This document shows, one piece after another, positions 23,601-35,181 of a stretch of DNA of 64,000 nt (positions are counted from its first letter, which is position 1; each line of letters begins with the position of its first letter). The stretch is from Diploscapter coronatus. Taxonomy: Eukaryota; Nematoda; Chromadorea; Rhabditida; Rhabditidae. The notes beneath the pieces were generated by a model. That model was not told where the DNA came from. It made no database searches and saw nothing but the letters and a program-made list of their open reading frames with translations. Location of the stretch: NCBI GenBank assembly GCA_964036155.1, contig OZ038423.1:35293249-35357248 (forward strand). Reading direction: 5' to 3'. Made by a program: the position numbers and the translations under genes.

Positions 23601-24057
23601 TTTGTATACAAAATAGCTAAAAATTAATTTAGATATCAACAATCAACTTTTCAGTATTATACTACTTATATCATGGTAATAATTTAAAGTGTGTTCAAAA
23701 TAAGACAAATCTTGAAGTGTCAAACGTGAATGATATTTTAAGCCTAGGTCCTACAAATTCTTTCCTATTTTCACGACCATTTGACACATGCTTATCGTGC
23801 ATAACTATGCCACTTTCGTTTATAGTTGCCAGTCCGAAACGACGCCAAGCCATTAGACGATATTTCTCGAAAATGTATGAAGTTACAATATTAAAAATGG
23901 CAAATTTCTAGATGTTAATTGCGTAATTCTTAATTCAGCTGACATGAATTTCAGAAGGAACAATAGACTGAGACCTTTGACGTCTATGATCAGCCGCAAT
24001 AATCGTAATAATCAGATTCATTCATCATCGAATCAAAATATAGCTGCAATTGCATGA
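20696..24057 (+). CDS. Multi-pass (serpentine-like) receptor, family unassigned
   Basis: Likely plasma-membrane G-protein-coupled receptor. Exons: 20696-20723, 20818-20957, 21003-21129, 22141-22325, 22370-22496, 23052-23216, 23280-23414, 23655-23675, 23705-23874 and 23955-24057. Membrane segments in order include LTLIIFFITLIPIIIPNLLL, FFPAAFAALFLTTFVLYFID, CYVLICFLFLFPIMSSAVAL, IMSFAIILNLAYFIIMIISM and LDILALFSSLFYFALYF. The N-terminus has an NNST glycosylation site. The end of the last membrane segment, SFIVASPKRRQAIRRYFSKI, is typical of nematode chemoreceptor tails, followed by an Asn-rich cytosolic tail (RNNRNNQIHSSSNQ). All junctions are in phase except 21129 to 22141; there an exon is probably missing from my model. 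The gene is far more AT-rich than its neighbours, as are many fast-evolving nematode receptor genes. A family (for example sr-type) cannot be assigned by eye. Confidence 0.7.
22542..22740. mobile_element. Inverted-repeat (MITE-like) element in receptor intron
   Basis: The ends TTAGAGAGGTCAAGT (22551-22565) and ACTTGGCCTCTCTAG (22717-22731) are inverted repeats, with flanking similarity extending to about 24 bases on each side. The 150-base interior has no coding content. It lies in the intron between 22496 and 23052. Confidence 0.6.
23466..23502. repeat. GC-rich hairpin in receptor intron
   Basis: GTCACTGCGC (23468-23477) pairs perfectly with GCGCAGTGAC (23493-23502), and the pairing continues inward with one mismatch (ATCAAA/TTTGGT). 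It stands out in very AT-rich surroundings. If the intron after 23414 is retained, translation passes into this hairpin and stops at the TGA at 23499-23501. Confidence 0.6.
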
Positions 24058-24089
24058 TAAATGTCAAATTTCTAATCTCAATAAATGAT

Positions 24090-25345
24090 CTTTAAAAAAT
24101 ATTATTTCATAAAATACGCTTATGATAAGTCTAGTTCGTAAATAAATAATTTGTCTAAATTTAAGCACAAAACAAAAAAAATGCCAGCCTTCTTTCTAGT
24201 CAATATGCGAAATTGCTACATATGATTTTATAATCAGTTTTTATAGTTTATTTTGAGTAAGTGGATACTGCATACATTTTGCAACTTCGCTTGCTCAGGC
24301 TCCGCCCACTTTTTCCTGCCCTGCGAATTGCGTCATTCCCCCCATTTTCAAACGAGTTTCGCATTTTTCTCGAGATTTTCTCGAAAAATCTTTATAATTA
24401 TATCCTGATTATCTCTCTAATTGACCAATTAACTCTGTAGAACGATGTTTCATCGATTTTTGATCGTTTTGAGGCATTTTATCGTCAGAAATAATGTTTT
24501 TAAGTTTGAAAACGAAAAGAAGTTAGTTCATTGTCTCCAACTAACTGAATATTACGCTTAATTAACCAGATAATTGACCAATTAACTCTCTTTAATGCTT
24601 GCTGTTCATTTTGTCGTTTTTTCTAGCGATTTTTTCTCTCAGCTTGGGGCCCATTTTCATCGAGTTAATTGTCGGCTCCTCCAAGATGCAGATGTTGTCG
24701 TCGTCATCAGAGCATTAGAATTGCAAGTTGATGGACAAACAGGCAGTCGCTTATCGGATGTTTTCATGAAAATGTCAAATTTGCACGAAAAATACGAAAT
24801 TTCGATCGAAAAATGAACAGCAAACACTAAAGAGAGTTAATTGGTCAATTAGAGAGATAATCAGGATATAATTATAAAGATTTTTCGAGAAAATCTCGAG
24901 AAAAATGCGAAACTCGTTTGAAAATGGGGGGAATGACGCAATTCGCAGGGCAGGAAAAAGTGGGCGGAGCCTGAGCAAGCGAAGTTGCAAAATGTATGCA
25001 GTATCCACTTACTCAAAATAAACTATATATAATGGTGTGAAAACTCACTTTTCAATTTTAACTTCATTGCATCAAATCATAAAAAGATAACCACTCTCAT
25101 AGACTATTCAGTGATTTTATCTGAACACATTAATGGTAATTATTCCAATTTTCATGCATCTGATTAAATTATGCATACTGATACTTAGGTTTCGATTTTG
25201 TCGATTTTATAAGATTATTTGAAATAGTTGCATTTGCCAGTGCGATTATTTTTATTATCGAAATTTTTCTTCCGAAAATTCCCAATATCCTCTTGGCAAT
25301 TTCAGACGATAAGCTAAAGGAATTCAAAGATGTGACTTGGAATTT
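24090..25345 (+). pseudogene. Truncated second copy of the receptor gene
   Basis: 24138-24235 matches the region upstream of the intact receptor. Exon-like sequence at about 25193-25345 then encodes GFDFVDFIRLFEIVAFASAI, IEIFLPKIPNILLAISDDKL and KEFKD, colinear with the intact copy's LDGIEFIKQ, IPIIIPNLLLRISDSELLEL and KD. After the donor-like GATGTGAC at 25344 no further receptor exon is found before ATG3. The copy is interrupted by the 780-bp foldback element at 24243-25026. It has therefore lost most membrane segments and is a non-functional remnant of a tandem duplication. Confidence 0.6.
24243..25026. mobile_element. 780-bp foldback transposable element with about 190-bp terminal inverted repeats
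   Basis: The left arm (from TAGTTTATTTTGAGTAAGTG at 24244) and right arm (CACTTACTCAAAATAAACTA, ending at 25025) are nearly identical inverted repeats about 190 bases long. They include GGCTCCGCCCACTTTTTCC with its complement and TTTTTCTCGAGATTTTCTCG with its complement. The element is flanked by TA, consistent with a TA target-site duplication. A second, nested copy of the inner arm sequence (ATTGACCAATTAACTCTCTT at about 24575) lies inside the left half. There is no transposase, so it is a non-autonomous element. It sits in the truncated receptor copy. Confidence 0.85.
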
Positions 25346-25835
25346 TTAGTTTCGACATGAAAAGTGGGCTTATTGAATTGTTGAGATTCAAGAATGTCAG
25401 TAAGGACCAGTCGGTATAAACAGACCCCTGTAAATCGAGTTGATCTTCGCACCATATAGTTTTTTGTGCTGATTCTCATAGTGTGATCCGTTTTACATAA
25501 AAGTGCAAGTGGGCGGAGTTATGCTAATTTGGAGTGTTTTAAGATCTCCAGTCAGAAAAATTCGTCCTTTCGGTATGTTGTGTAGAGGGACATGGTGAGC
25601 AACTTTCGTTCCAAAACTTATTCTAGAATGTGCATACACAGGGGATATGAATTTTTGAAAATTTTCATTAAAAAAGCATAACGATGAATTTGGCTTCGTG
25701 CTCCATTTGTTTTCAACTGCATTTCACTTCATTTTCGTGTAAACGCATAGACTGACTTTATCACATGAATTTTGCATGTTTTCTCTAAAATTCATAATTT
25801 TTTCAGATTGTTAGCTAGGATTAATTTATTTCAAA
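25346..25835. other. Intergenic region upstream of ATG3
   Basis: AT-rich and non-coding as far as I can see. The last 40 bases contain TTTTTCAG (25799-25806), a possible trans-splice or 5' UTR acceptor 30 bases before the ATG3 start. Confidence 0.45.
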
Positions 25836-28800
25836 ATGGACCTTCAAAATATCGTGAACAACGTGAAGAGTGTGGGGCTGAGTATGGCAGAGAAGTTGAC
25901 GCCCATTCTCAAGGAGAGCAAATTCAGGTGAGCGATGAGACAAAGTGAGAATTATTACGTAAATCATCTTATTTTTTCTTGTATCCTATTTTTATTCTAA
26001 ATTTTTCTCCTGTATTTGCCATCTGCTGATTATCAGAATCAGTTGTAGTGTTATCAGTTCTTGTTCTTTTACCTGAACTCCTTATCTCTAAATCCAATGA
26101 AAAGTACAGCCGATGACGTCGACAAATACAGGAGGTCTTTTAAAATGATTGATGCTATCTGAGTTTTCAATAATTCCGAAGAACTGACTAATTTCAGAGA
26201 AACCGGAGTTTTGACCCCAGAAGAATTCATTGCAGCAGGAGACCACCTCGTCCATCACTGCCCCACTTGGCAATGGAGCCGAGCTGCCGATCCTTCCAAG
26301 TACTTTATCATTTATTTGCTGAAGAGCATATTCTCATTTTTAACAGCAAAAATTAAAAGAATTCCTTTATTCACTGGTGCACAAAAATTTTCATGATTCC
26401 TGATTTTTATAACATGCTGACACGTTAACAATTCATTCTTTTTTGATCACCTGAACTATCCCTATTTTGATTTATTTCACATCTATCTAGACTTTCAAAA
26501 TTTCTCCACGCGCTAATTCGAATCATTACACTAAACTTGGCTGAGTTATCAATTTCATCTGCTGATTGTTAACGGTTTTTTTTTTATCTTCATTCATCTA
26601 CCAATCATGATTCATGAAAATTCAGTTAGACTGTTTCTGAACCAAGAATTGAATTTCAGAATTTTACAAAATTATTTATGATGATTAATCTTATTTCTCA
26701 ATTGCAGAGTTCGTGACTTCTTTCCTGAGAACAAGCAGTACCTAATAACGAGGAATGTGCCTTGTCACAAGCGCTGCAAACAGATGGAGTACGATCCATC
26801 GCAGGAAAAGGTGAGCATTTTGGGCTAAGCGGTAACAAATAATAAATGGCCTGAGGATGTGAAAATGTTACTTATCTTTCTTCATACTATTCATTCTTGC
26901 CCCTACTCTCTTCTCTATCCCACCTTATCATGTTGGTTAACGAAAGAAAGAAGAGGTGCGAAGATGCTCTGTAAAATGACAAAATTATGGACGAAAGAAC
27001 TGAAATGCACCGAATGACTGATATTCGAAAACGAATCCGAAATTTGCCGAGAAATCGATACGGTAGAATCATGTCTCTCCTACTTCGCATATTTCGTGCG
27101 TTGTCTTTGTACTGTATTTGCTTCTTTTTCATTAATGGCCATGATACTGTGTTTCCTTGATCATAAATTCTGTTATCGCGTCTCATTCCACAAATCGATC
27201 ATTTTTAGAGTTATTCATTTTTTAATAAAGATGAATTCAGATTCTGTCTTCATCAGAAATGGGAGCTGAGGAGGGCTTTGCAGGGGACGAGGACAGTGGC
27301 TGGGTGGACACTCATCACTACGCTCAGCCTGGCGACAATCCCGCGCCACAAACTATGGAGTTGGGCAATCAGGTCGGCACTCTTTCGCGTTCTATGCAAA
27401 TTGAATTTTCCCTATTTTAACCAAGGCAGATTTCATACAAACTACAGGAGCTAAAATAAAATGCTTTTTTTCCTGAAATGACCAGCATAACGTCATATTC
27501 TTATCATTCTAGATAACTCAGACTTGTCTAAATGATTTTTTTTAAATATCGAATTGAAGTGCTTGAAAAACAGTAATAGAAATCAAGAGTGGAATGAAAT
27601 GACAATTTGAAAAATCACTATTGAAATGGTTGTTCAAAAATTTTGGATTGAAGTGGAATTAACTAAAAATGTTAGAATCCAAATTAGATCGTTTTTCTAG
27701 AAAGATTTTTAAAAATTTCTCACAAATTGCTTGGAAGTAGTATTCAATAGTCTATAGATAGTCAAATATGAATATTTAAGCCGAGCACAGAAGCAGGCGG
27801 AGAGGAGGAGGAAGCGATGGACTTGGACGATTTCGTCGAGTCGGGGGGTCTCGAGGAGGTCGACCCTTATCGGTCGTTTTGTTATTCAGATGGTGTTTTT
27901 AATTTTTGATATTTCAGCTTTGTGGCTCAATCAACCAAACCAAAAGCAGAAATGGAAAGGCCGAGGACGTACGATCTGCACATTGTCTATGACAAATACT
28001 ACCAGGCATATTTTTCTTTGATAGAAAACTGGTAGAATCTAATTTTTCGATTTTATCTTCGCTAAAAATTCTTTGATGTAATTTTTATCTCACTTTTTTC
28101 GAAACATACATTCTTCATGACACAACACATTGAAATTTTGTGCTGATTTAGATCACAAGCCAGCGTAAAAGCATAAATTAATTTTATTGAAAAGCTAAAA
28201 GATGGAAAAGGTCCAATTTATGCATTTTTCCTTTACATCTCTTTCAACACATTCTGGAACTCAACTAGCTGAATAATGGGCCATATCACTTTTTAGATTA
28301 GATAAATGCGATAGTGAATTTTCTTGCAGGTGCCTCGTCTCTTTCTGCAGGGATACGATGAGAACAGACAACCCCTGAGTGTCGAGCAGACCTATGAGGA
28401 CTTCTCTGCTGTGAGTCCAGTTATTTATTATTGATGCGAAATAAACAGGTCATCGAAGATAAAAAAAAAACAACTAGAAGAAAAGATTAAAAACGCTAAT
28501 ACTCTACATCATATATTATTTATTTCGGTGGATGGGTGAAAGAAATTTTCATTTGCAAGCATCTCTCTTTGTTTGAATGATCTTTTTCCTCGTTGACACT
28601 AATATTCTTTTCAACTTTGTTGTCTGATTATTGTATTGCAGGACCACGCGAACAAGACAATAACCGTGGAGAAGCATCCCTGTGTCGACTGCGACATGCC
28701 CACTGTTCATCCCTGCAGACATGCCGAGGTTTGTCAACATCGTTCATTTTTAGCAAATTTTTACTGTTCTTTATTCTTGTGCAGGGATGAATATTTCAAA

Positions 28801-29417
28801 GGAAATCTTCTTTGAACGCCTATAATTTTTCTCGCTCTAGGTTCCTATTTTGTCGACTTTGATGTTACCATTGTGATCCCCATCATCGAAAACCTCTATT
28901 GTGATATTTTTATCAAGATCTATAAGTTCCTATCTGCGTACTTCCCTTGTGAGGGTAAAAAATCAGGTGTACCCGTAATTTACCGCATTGTATTCTTACA
29001 ATTTAGTATAGTTGAAAACATTCTACCAAATAGCACACTTTTTACTTACTTCCTAATTTGTGATGATTGCAGATGATGAAGCGACTTCTGGACCAATATG
29101 CAGAGAGCGGCAAGAATCTGGGTGTCCACGAATATTTGCTGCTCTTCCTCAAATTTGTGCAGGTACTTATAGTAGTTTATCATATAATGGAAGTCAAAAG
29201 TCTGAAACATATAAGCAGTTTCAACTGAATGAGCCAATTAGATGAATAAAATTTCGAGAAAATTGATTTACACTATATTAAATAGCGCACGAGACTGCGT
29301 CCATAGTACCAATTTTTCTAAACTGCTAGTCCACACATTACGCGTCTTTTCAAATAATTGATTCAGGCTGTGATTCCCACTATCGAGTACGACTACACTC
29401 GATCCATCAAAATCTGA
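25836..29417 (+). CDS. ATG3: ATG3, E2-like enzyme for ATG8 lipidation
   Basis: Autophagy E2-like enzyme that takes ATG8/LC3 from ATG7 and transfers it to phosphatidylethanolamine. Exons: 25836-25927 (N-terminal amphipathic helix, [20 protein letters not shown]), 26198-26299 ([20 protein letters not shown]), 26708-26811 ([19 protein letters not shown]), then exons at about 27257-27374, 27781-27869, 27918-28004, 28330-28410, 28642-28729, 29073-29162 and 29367-29417. The flexible acidic region ([13 protein letters not shown]) precedes the core. [19 protein letters not shown] and the catalytic HPC motif ([17 protein letters not shown]; Cys is the thioester residue) are intact, and the C-terminus [20 protein letters not shown] matches animal ATG3 almost exactly. 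The start has the expected membrane-sensing helix. There is no sign of damage. Confidence 0.96.
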
Positions 29418-30384
29418 TTCGAATTGCTTTCCCATGTTCATCTCAAATGCAATTCGCAAGGTGATCAATCTTTCCTTCTAACTACATTTCTTTTCAATTT
29501 TATTTTCAACTTGTTTAATTCTGATAAACCTTTTATCCTGGAAGAAAGTCAATTGAGTTGAAGCGAAATATTTATTTATGTTTTGTCCGTCGACTTTGGA
29601 CTATGATTTGATGAAATTGGCTCGAACTTTAATAGTCGCAGTGTATTGCTCTGTGGCAAATGGTTGTTTTTGAACGAGTGAAGGAGAATTGAAAAAGGGA
29701 GAAGAGAAGGGGAGAGAGTTGATTTGCCCTAATTGGATGTCTGCTGCTGCTTCTCGCTGTTGTTGCCTGCGCACTACATCATCACATAGTGCACAACAAA
29801 CACTGGAGTAATTCTTGAAGAGACACACAGATAGGGAGGGGCTTCCTGTATTAGACACCGGATTTTAGGGTGTGTGAGTGTAGGTAAAAGAGAAATAAGA
29901 AAAAGAGCCGGTGTTTAATCCAGCAGATCATAGGAAAGGGGAGAATGAACCAGAAAAGACGAACAGACTGTAGAGAATGAATAGAATAATGAAATGAAGG
30001 GAATGCGGCATGCACCGCCGAATGCAGAATGAGAAATGAGCACTGCATTCGAAAAAAAAATATGCTAATTTTAGTTTCCTTCTAGATTGTTCTTATTGTT
30101 CACTCAATCAGTAATTCTTGAAGATTGAAAATAGAAAAGAAAAATTATTTATTTTTACATCAAGTAATGCCAATTTTATACGGGACTCTCTGAGTTAAGA
30201 GTTAGCTTTAGAAGAAGAAAATAGTAAAACAGCAACCCATATGCAATAATTTAGCAAAATTCTCATATCACAATGCTTTCGCAGTTTCAAATAAATAAAG
30301 TTGCTCTGTGTCTTATTCATAGAATTTTTCTAGTAAATTATGATGAGTCGGATGAAAGAAATAAACGAATTGCCTGTTCCTTGA
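29418..30384. other. Convergent intergenic region, purine-rich
   Basis: Holds the 3' UTRs of ATG3 (+) and COG2 (-). 29650-30010 is rich in G and A on the plus strand (GGGAGAAGAGAAGGGGAGAG). TTTATT near 30148 is a possible minus-strand poly(A) signal for COG2. No coding signal. Confidence 0.5.
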
Positions 30385-33300
30385 TCACTCTTCTGTCTTC
30401 TTCTCCTGCCCATTGCATCTGTCTCTCTGCTCTGACAGTCCATCCATATTCACATTTATCTGCTGCGCTTGCGTCTCTTCCAGCACGCGGTTCACATCCA
30501 GCCAAACCTGCAAACATTCTCCAATAAAGTCATAGCTTGAGTTACTAAATTTCCAAGAGTGCAAATTTGTGTGGATTTCGCATGTTCATTTTACTGAACT
30601 AGAATCTTCTCGGAGTTTTGTAAATTTGAAGACGAGAGAAAATAATAAACTTTCAAATTTGTCCATGTAAAACGATTTGATAAATCACGTCAAATACTTG
30701 TGTATTGCTTCAAAACTTTAAAGCTCCTATTCTTCCTACCTGTGCCCGTATTTTATCATCATCTGTGCTGCCGTCCTCTGCAGTTTTCCTCTTGAATCGA
30801 GACAAGCTTGAACCCGTCGCTTCTACAGAATCCAGCAGCTGAAACTCAGAAAATTAATTTGATTTTATAAAGAACGATTTTTTTCAGAATCGTGCATTAT
30901 TTTAATCAGGAATGAATCGAAATGCAAGTTTTTTAAAATTTTTGAAAAAGATAGTAAAAAATACCTGTCTGACAATGGGAACCCACTCGTCGATGGCCAT
31001 CTGCACGAGTCTGGTTTGCAGTGCTTCTGCTTTCGCATGTCCACACTCAGTCAGGCCCTTCCTCAGCAGCTGCATTCTGTCCAGAGCCACATTCACGTAG
31101 GCAGAGCAGCTCGTTGGCAGCAGCTTCTTCGTCCACCTGTACTGCTTCGGAATCTCGCTCACTCCATTCAGATCCTGGAATCAGAACATCTCATAAATTA
31201 GTTTGATGTGAATTCTCTGGCAAACGGTGAGAAAGTTAAGAAAAAAAACAATTGGTTTTGATCGATAGATCATTTTAATGAGGTAATGAAATTCCTAATC
31301 ATAGGAAACAACTGCTCGAGAAAATAATCAGATTTTTATGCTAGGTTTTCATAATTTCAGAAGTAAATCGAGAAAAAAATCATACCGCAATGACGAGTTT
31401 GAATGCAGTGGAGAGGAGTGTTTGTTCGAGGGAATTTGCCTGTGCTGCCGCGAGACTACTGTACTGAGTCAGACACTGGCCGAATAAGTTGCATTCCAGA
31501 TCGAGATCGCTGGAATTGATATTAAAACAAATTAATTGAAAAAAAACTTTGAAGAAATAATAGGATATTTTAACGAAGAATAAGGTCATTGGTTGAAAAC
31601 GAATATCGCTTCCACAAATGAGAAATAAAGGATGAAAATCGAATATTTCAAATTCTAAAGAAGTAATACTGCCAACCAAAATAGCTAACTTTCGTGCAAA
31701 TTTTAAAATGCAACTACCGTATGATAGTCCAAATTCGTTCGAGTGCAAAGTCGAATACGATGGAGTGGAACGTGTTGCAGTCGTACAGAATGCAGCACAG
31801 CGAAAAGATGTCTTCCTCTGACAATTCGGGCTTCGATGCAAAATGCCTGAAAATGAAAATGTGTAAAAAAGGAAAAGTCTGTAAAAGTAAAAGTGTAATG
31901 GTATCGTAACTAATGTATAAAATAGCATTAGAAAGGAATCCTTCTAGCAGATTCTTCTCTTCTTTATGGTACAATATATTATCGTGAATAAACTTTTTAA
32001 AACTTCTAACAATTTACTATTGAATCCTTTTCCCTCCTAATATTATTTTGTTCAAAATTATATTATCTTAATTACATACTACTTCGCCATTTTCTTATTA
32101 CCTGGCAAATTCATGGTGAGAGAAATAACAAAATGGCTAAAATACCGAATAAAATAAAGATTCCTACTCGTTCATTGCTTTGATCCAATTGACGTGTTTG
32201 GCGAGTAGTCGCAGAGTCAAATCCCACATTTTGTCTGCAAGCGGCGGCAGAAAGGTCTGCTCGTTCCAGACGTGGCGAATCGTGTCGATCACGTTCTGAG
32301 AGGTCGAGCATTTCAAGGGCATTTCCTCTCCGTCTGCATCTGCCTGCAACATTCCTCCATAAAATCTCTAGTAAAAATTCACCAACTTACAGTATCCTTA
32401 ACCATTGCAAATGACTCAGGCTTCATGCTTTCATCCACCTTCTTCACTTGCTTATGGGTCTCCAATTTGAAATAGACAATCAAGTTGAATTTCTCACGAA
32501 TCGCCTTCAGAAGTTGTCTAAAAGTGCAAATGTATTAGTTTACGACTCTTCAAATCAAACCTATTCTTGTGCCCATTAGGATATTGGTTGATGAAGTTCT
32601 GCGTGGCCAGGAAGCAGGTGTGAAAAAGACGAGTGTTGCTCGGCACGATCACTATGCTCATGCACTGGTAAAATAAGGTTTATTGCCTTCCGCATGATTT
32701 ATCAAGGCAATTTAGCAAGAAAAACTGGCAATTGTTGATTTTATGAATACTCATACTGGAAATCATTATAAAAAAAATTTCAATATGAAATAATAATAAA
32801 CGTTAAATTTGCATTTTTAGCATCTGAATAGTTTACCTTGTCAAAGAAAGTGAGGACGAAAGTGAGTAGAGTGCTGTCGAGGAAGGACTGGATGCTGCCG
32901 CTGAAACGAGGACCGAGGGAATTGCTCCAGCCACTTCGCATCTCAAAAAATTCATTCAAAGGATACATTACAAGAAATGGCAATTTGGAAAAGTGGTTAC
33001 ATCGTTGCATACGAAGTATAGTAGTTTATTAGAGAAAGAACTCTTTTCCCTATTATTTCGTATGCAACTACTTTTCCAGGTTGCTCGTATATAAATAACC
33101 TGCAAAACTCGATCGAACACGCTGCACAGCAATGTGTGCAGATCTGCATTCTCACGGACCAGTTTCGGATAGATCACATCCGACACGATTCGGGCTGTCA
33201 GAGTGTCCGTGCTCTGAAGCTTCACTTTTTCTGATTTTATAAGAGCAATAAGAAAATAAAACTTCGATTTCTATTCACACTTGCTTAAAAAACGCAAATA

Positions 33301-34949
33301 TTTGAAATATTACCTGTGTGAGCGAGAGAATAGAGAGAATGCTGGGCAGAGTGGCGCAGTCCGAGGAGACACTCTTCACTCCTTCTGCACAAAGCAGCTC
33401 TTCCAATTGGGTTATTGCCTGAAAATGAAGCAGGATAAAAAAAAATAGCGAATGACGAATAAATTTTCCTACCTTCTGATAGAGCTGAATGCACTCGCTG
33501 TGCGATTCCATGTATCTCTTGCAGGTCTCTAGTTCAACGATGCACGAGGCAACTTTCTCCAACCTAAAGAGAAGAGAATAAGTTTTCAAAGACTTTTGGT
33601 TATTTCACCAAAGCAGACTGTTTGCGGAGGAAGTGGAAGCCAGAAGAGAAGTGAGTTCGTGCAGACCGGAGACGAACAGAATTTTGCCGCGGAGTTTGGC
33701 CTAAACTAGGAATCATTTTCGAATGAAACATTGTTTTACAACAATGGTGGACGAGAAGCCGGATTCAACTTCGTCCCACTGCTGTTTTACATGTAGAAAT
33801 TGGTTAATAATTCTACTCCTTTTTTCGAGCTGGTAAATGAAAAACGATTTTTTTTTTAAATTATGATCTCAAAAAAGAGCAGAAATAGGCTTGCCTGTGC
33901 AAGTCTGTTTGAAGTGAGTTGCTGACACTTCTCCTCGATCGCCTCCGCAACTCCGATTGAGTCCTTCGTCGTGTCCTCGAATTCTTTCCAATTCGACTGA
34001 AAAATGCAAAATTTGTTGGGAGAGAATATCAATCTGGATAAAAGTGGTTATATTTATTATCAATGACTTCGATAGAATTCAAATGGAGTTATTTCTAAAC
34101 TAGGAAATTCCATTTTCGTCTCTAACGTACACAGCGACCAATAATTCGAATGTCCATCTTCGAAAAGAAGTAAAAAGTCCTTACTTTGAGATCCTTTTCA
34201 ATTTTGCCAACGGAATCCTCGAGTCCAACGAGTCTGGAAGAGAGGTGAACGAAATCTGCATAGTCGTCATTGATGAGTTCGATCATAGAATTCTGGATAG
34301 ACTTGAGGAAGGTGCGCAGGTCAGATTGGATCTGACGCAGACCGGCTCGTCTGCAATGAGGAAAAGTGCATTTAGAAACAATCCATTTCATAAATGATTC
34401 AGGCTTGACGTTGACATTGCTCGATAAATTTAAGTAAGACCGGTATCGGCCTTGCAAAATACCCTGAGGCAAATTTTTACGACTGATCCCGACCTTGGTG
34501 AAATTTTTGATAGGTGATCTGATCCGCGTGAAAATGTATTTTCTTTCAACTTTTAGTCATCTTTGTTCCGGTTTGATGCCTCCGCAATCTTCAGACATTT
34601 CTGGCTATATGCTCGCTTTTCGAATTTGGAAACTTTGACTTAAAAATGATTACAGCAAATGAATGTCATCGATATTGAAAGTGGTTATAAGAAGTTTCCT
34701 GCTTAACGATAAAACATACCTTCGAGTGAGATTGAGGAATCTTTGAACACTGAAATCTGCCCGCGTGAAGTGAGCCTTATTGAAGCAGAGTTGCACGTCA
34801 TCGATGCCCGAAATCGGATTCGCACTCTGAGTGCCACTCGAATGCCCACCCGTTCCTCCTTCACCCTTCCCTGTCCCTGTTCCGTTCACAACTGCAGCAG
34901 CCACTGCAGGCTTCCTCGCTGCACCCGGCTCTTCCGCTGCATTCACCAT
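30385..34949 (-). CDS. COG2: Conserved oligomeric Golgi complex subunit 2
   Basis: Subunit of the COG tethering complex, which captures retrograde vesicles at the Golgi. The start ATG is at 34949 in a Gly/Ala-rich N-terminal extension, followed by QLCFNKAHFTRADFSVQRFL. The next exon has the conserved COG2 helix (LRTFLKSIQNSMIELINDDY, ADFVHLSSRLVGLEDSV). Later exons include NWKEFEDTTKDSIGVAEAIE, KLRGKILFVSGLHELTSLLA, ARIVSDVIYPKLVRENADLH, LFHTCFLATQNFINQYPNGH, VNWIKAMNE and YRWTKKLLPTSCSAYVNVAL. The C-terminal exons (30743-30841 and 30385-30510) end VWLDVNRVLEETQAQ, then a charged tail. The stop is TGA at 30385-30387. About 16 small exons run in order with no obvious break. The gene is divergent from the PRMT9-like gene. 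Confidence 0.88.
32987..33079. mobile_element. Short foldback element (GTTGCATACGAA family), copy 1
   Basis: GGAAAAGTGGTTACATCGTT...GCATACGAA on the left is inversely repeated by TTCGTATGCAACTACTTTTCC on the right, around a 30-base loop region. It lies in a COG2 intron. A second member of the family lies at 62059-62183. Confidence 0.65.
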
Positions 34950-35181
34950 CCGATGATGACCTGAAACATCATTTTTCGGCAGACAATCGAGGAAACCACG
35001 AAAAATGCGAAAGGTCGAGAGAACTTCGAGCCACGTTTGACAAAAAATCGAAGATGCATTGCAGACGAATACCATTCACTGCAATTTAGCTCAATGGCAA
35101 AAACGCGTTTTTCAAATTTGTCGTCCGCGTTTTCGTGATTTTTTCGTAATTTTTCATTTTATCGTGACTTCCAGTGTCTGC
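34950..35181. promoter_or_regulatory. Bidirectional upstream region of COG2 and PRMT9-like
   Basis: The two start codons face away from each other across 232 bases. TGTTTCAG lies before the COG2 start (minus) and GACTTCCAG before the PRMT9 start (plus), suggesting 5' UTR or trans-splice acceptors. The core (35060-35160) is rich in CG-containing words (TCGTCCGCG, ACGCG) relative to the AT-rich flanks. Confidence 0.45.

Noticed and set aside
20000..25400. CRISPR array, prophage or bacterial operon
   Set aside because: No regularly spaced repeats or prokaryotic gene features are present. Spliced eukaryotic genes cover the region.
31380..31928. 182-codon minus-strand open frame with hydrophobic start
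   Set aside because: It spans COG2 exon plus introns. Only the part from about 31380 to 31510 is coding, in COG2; the hydrophobic beginning is intron sequence.
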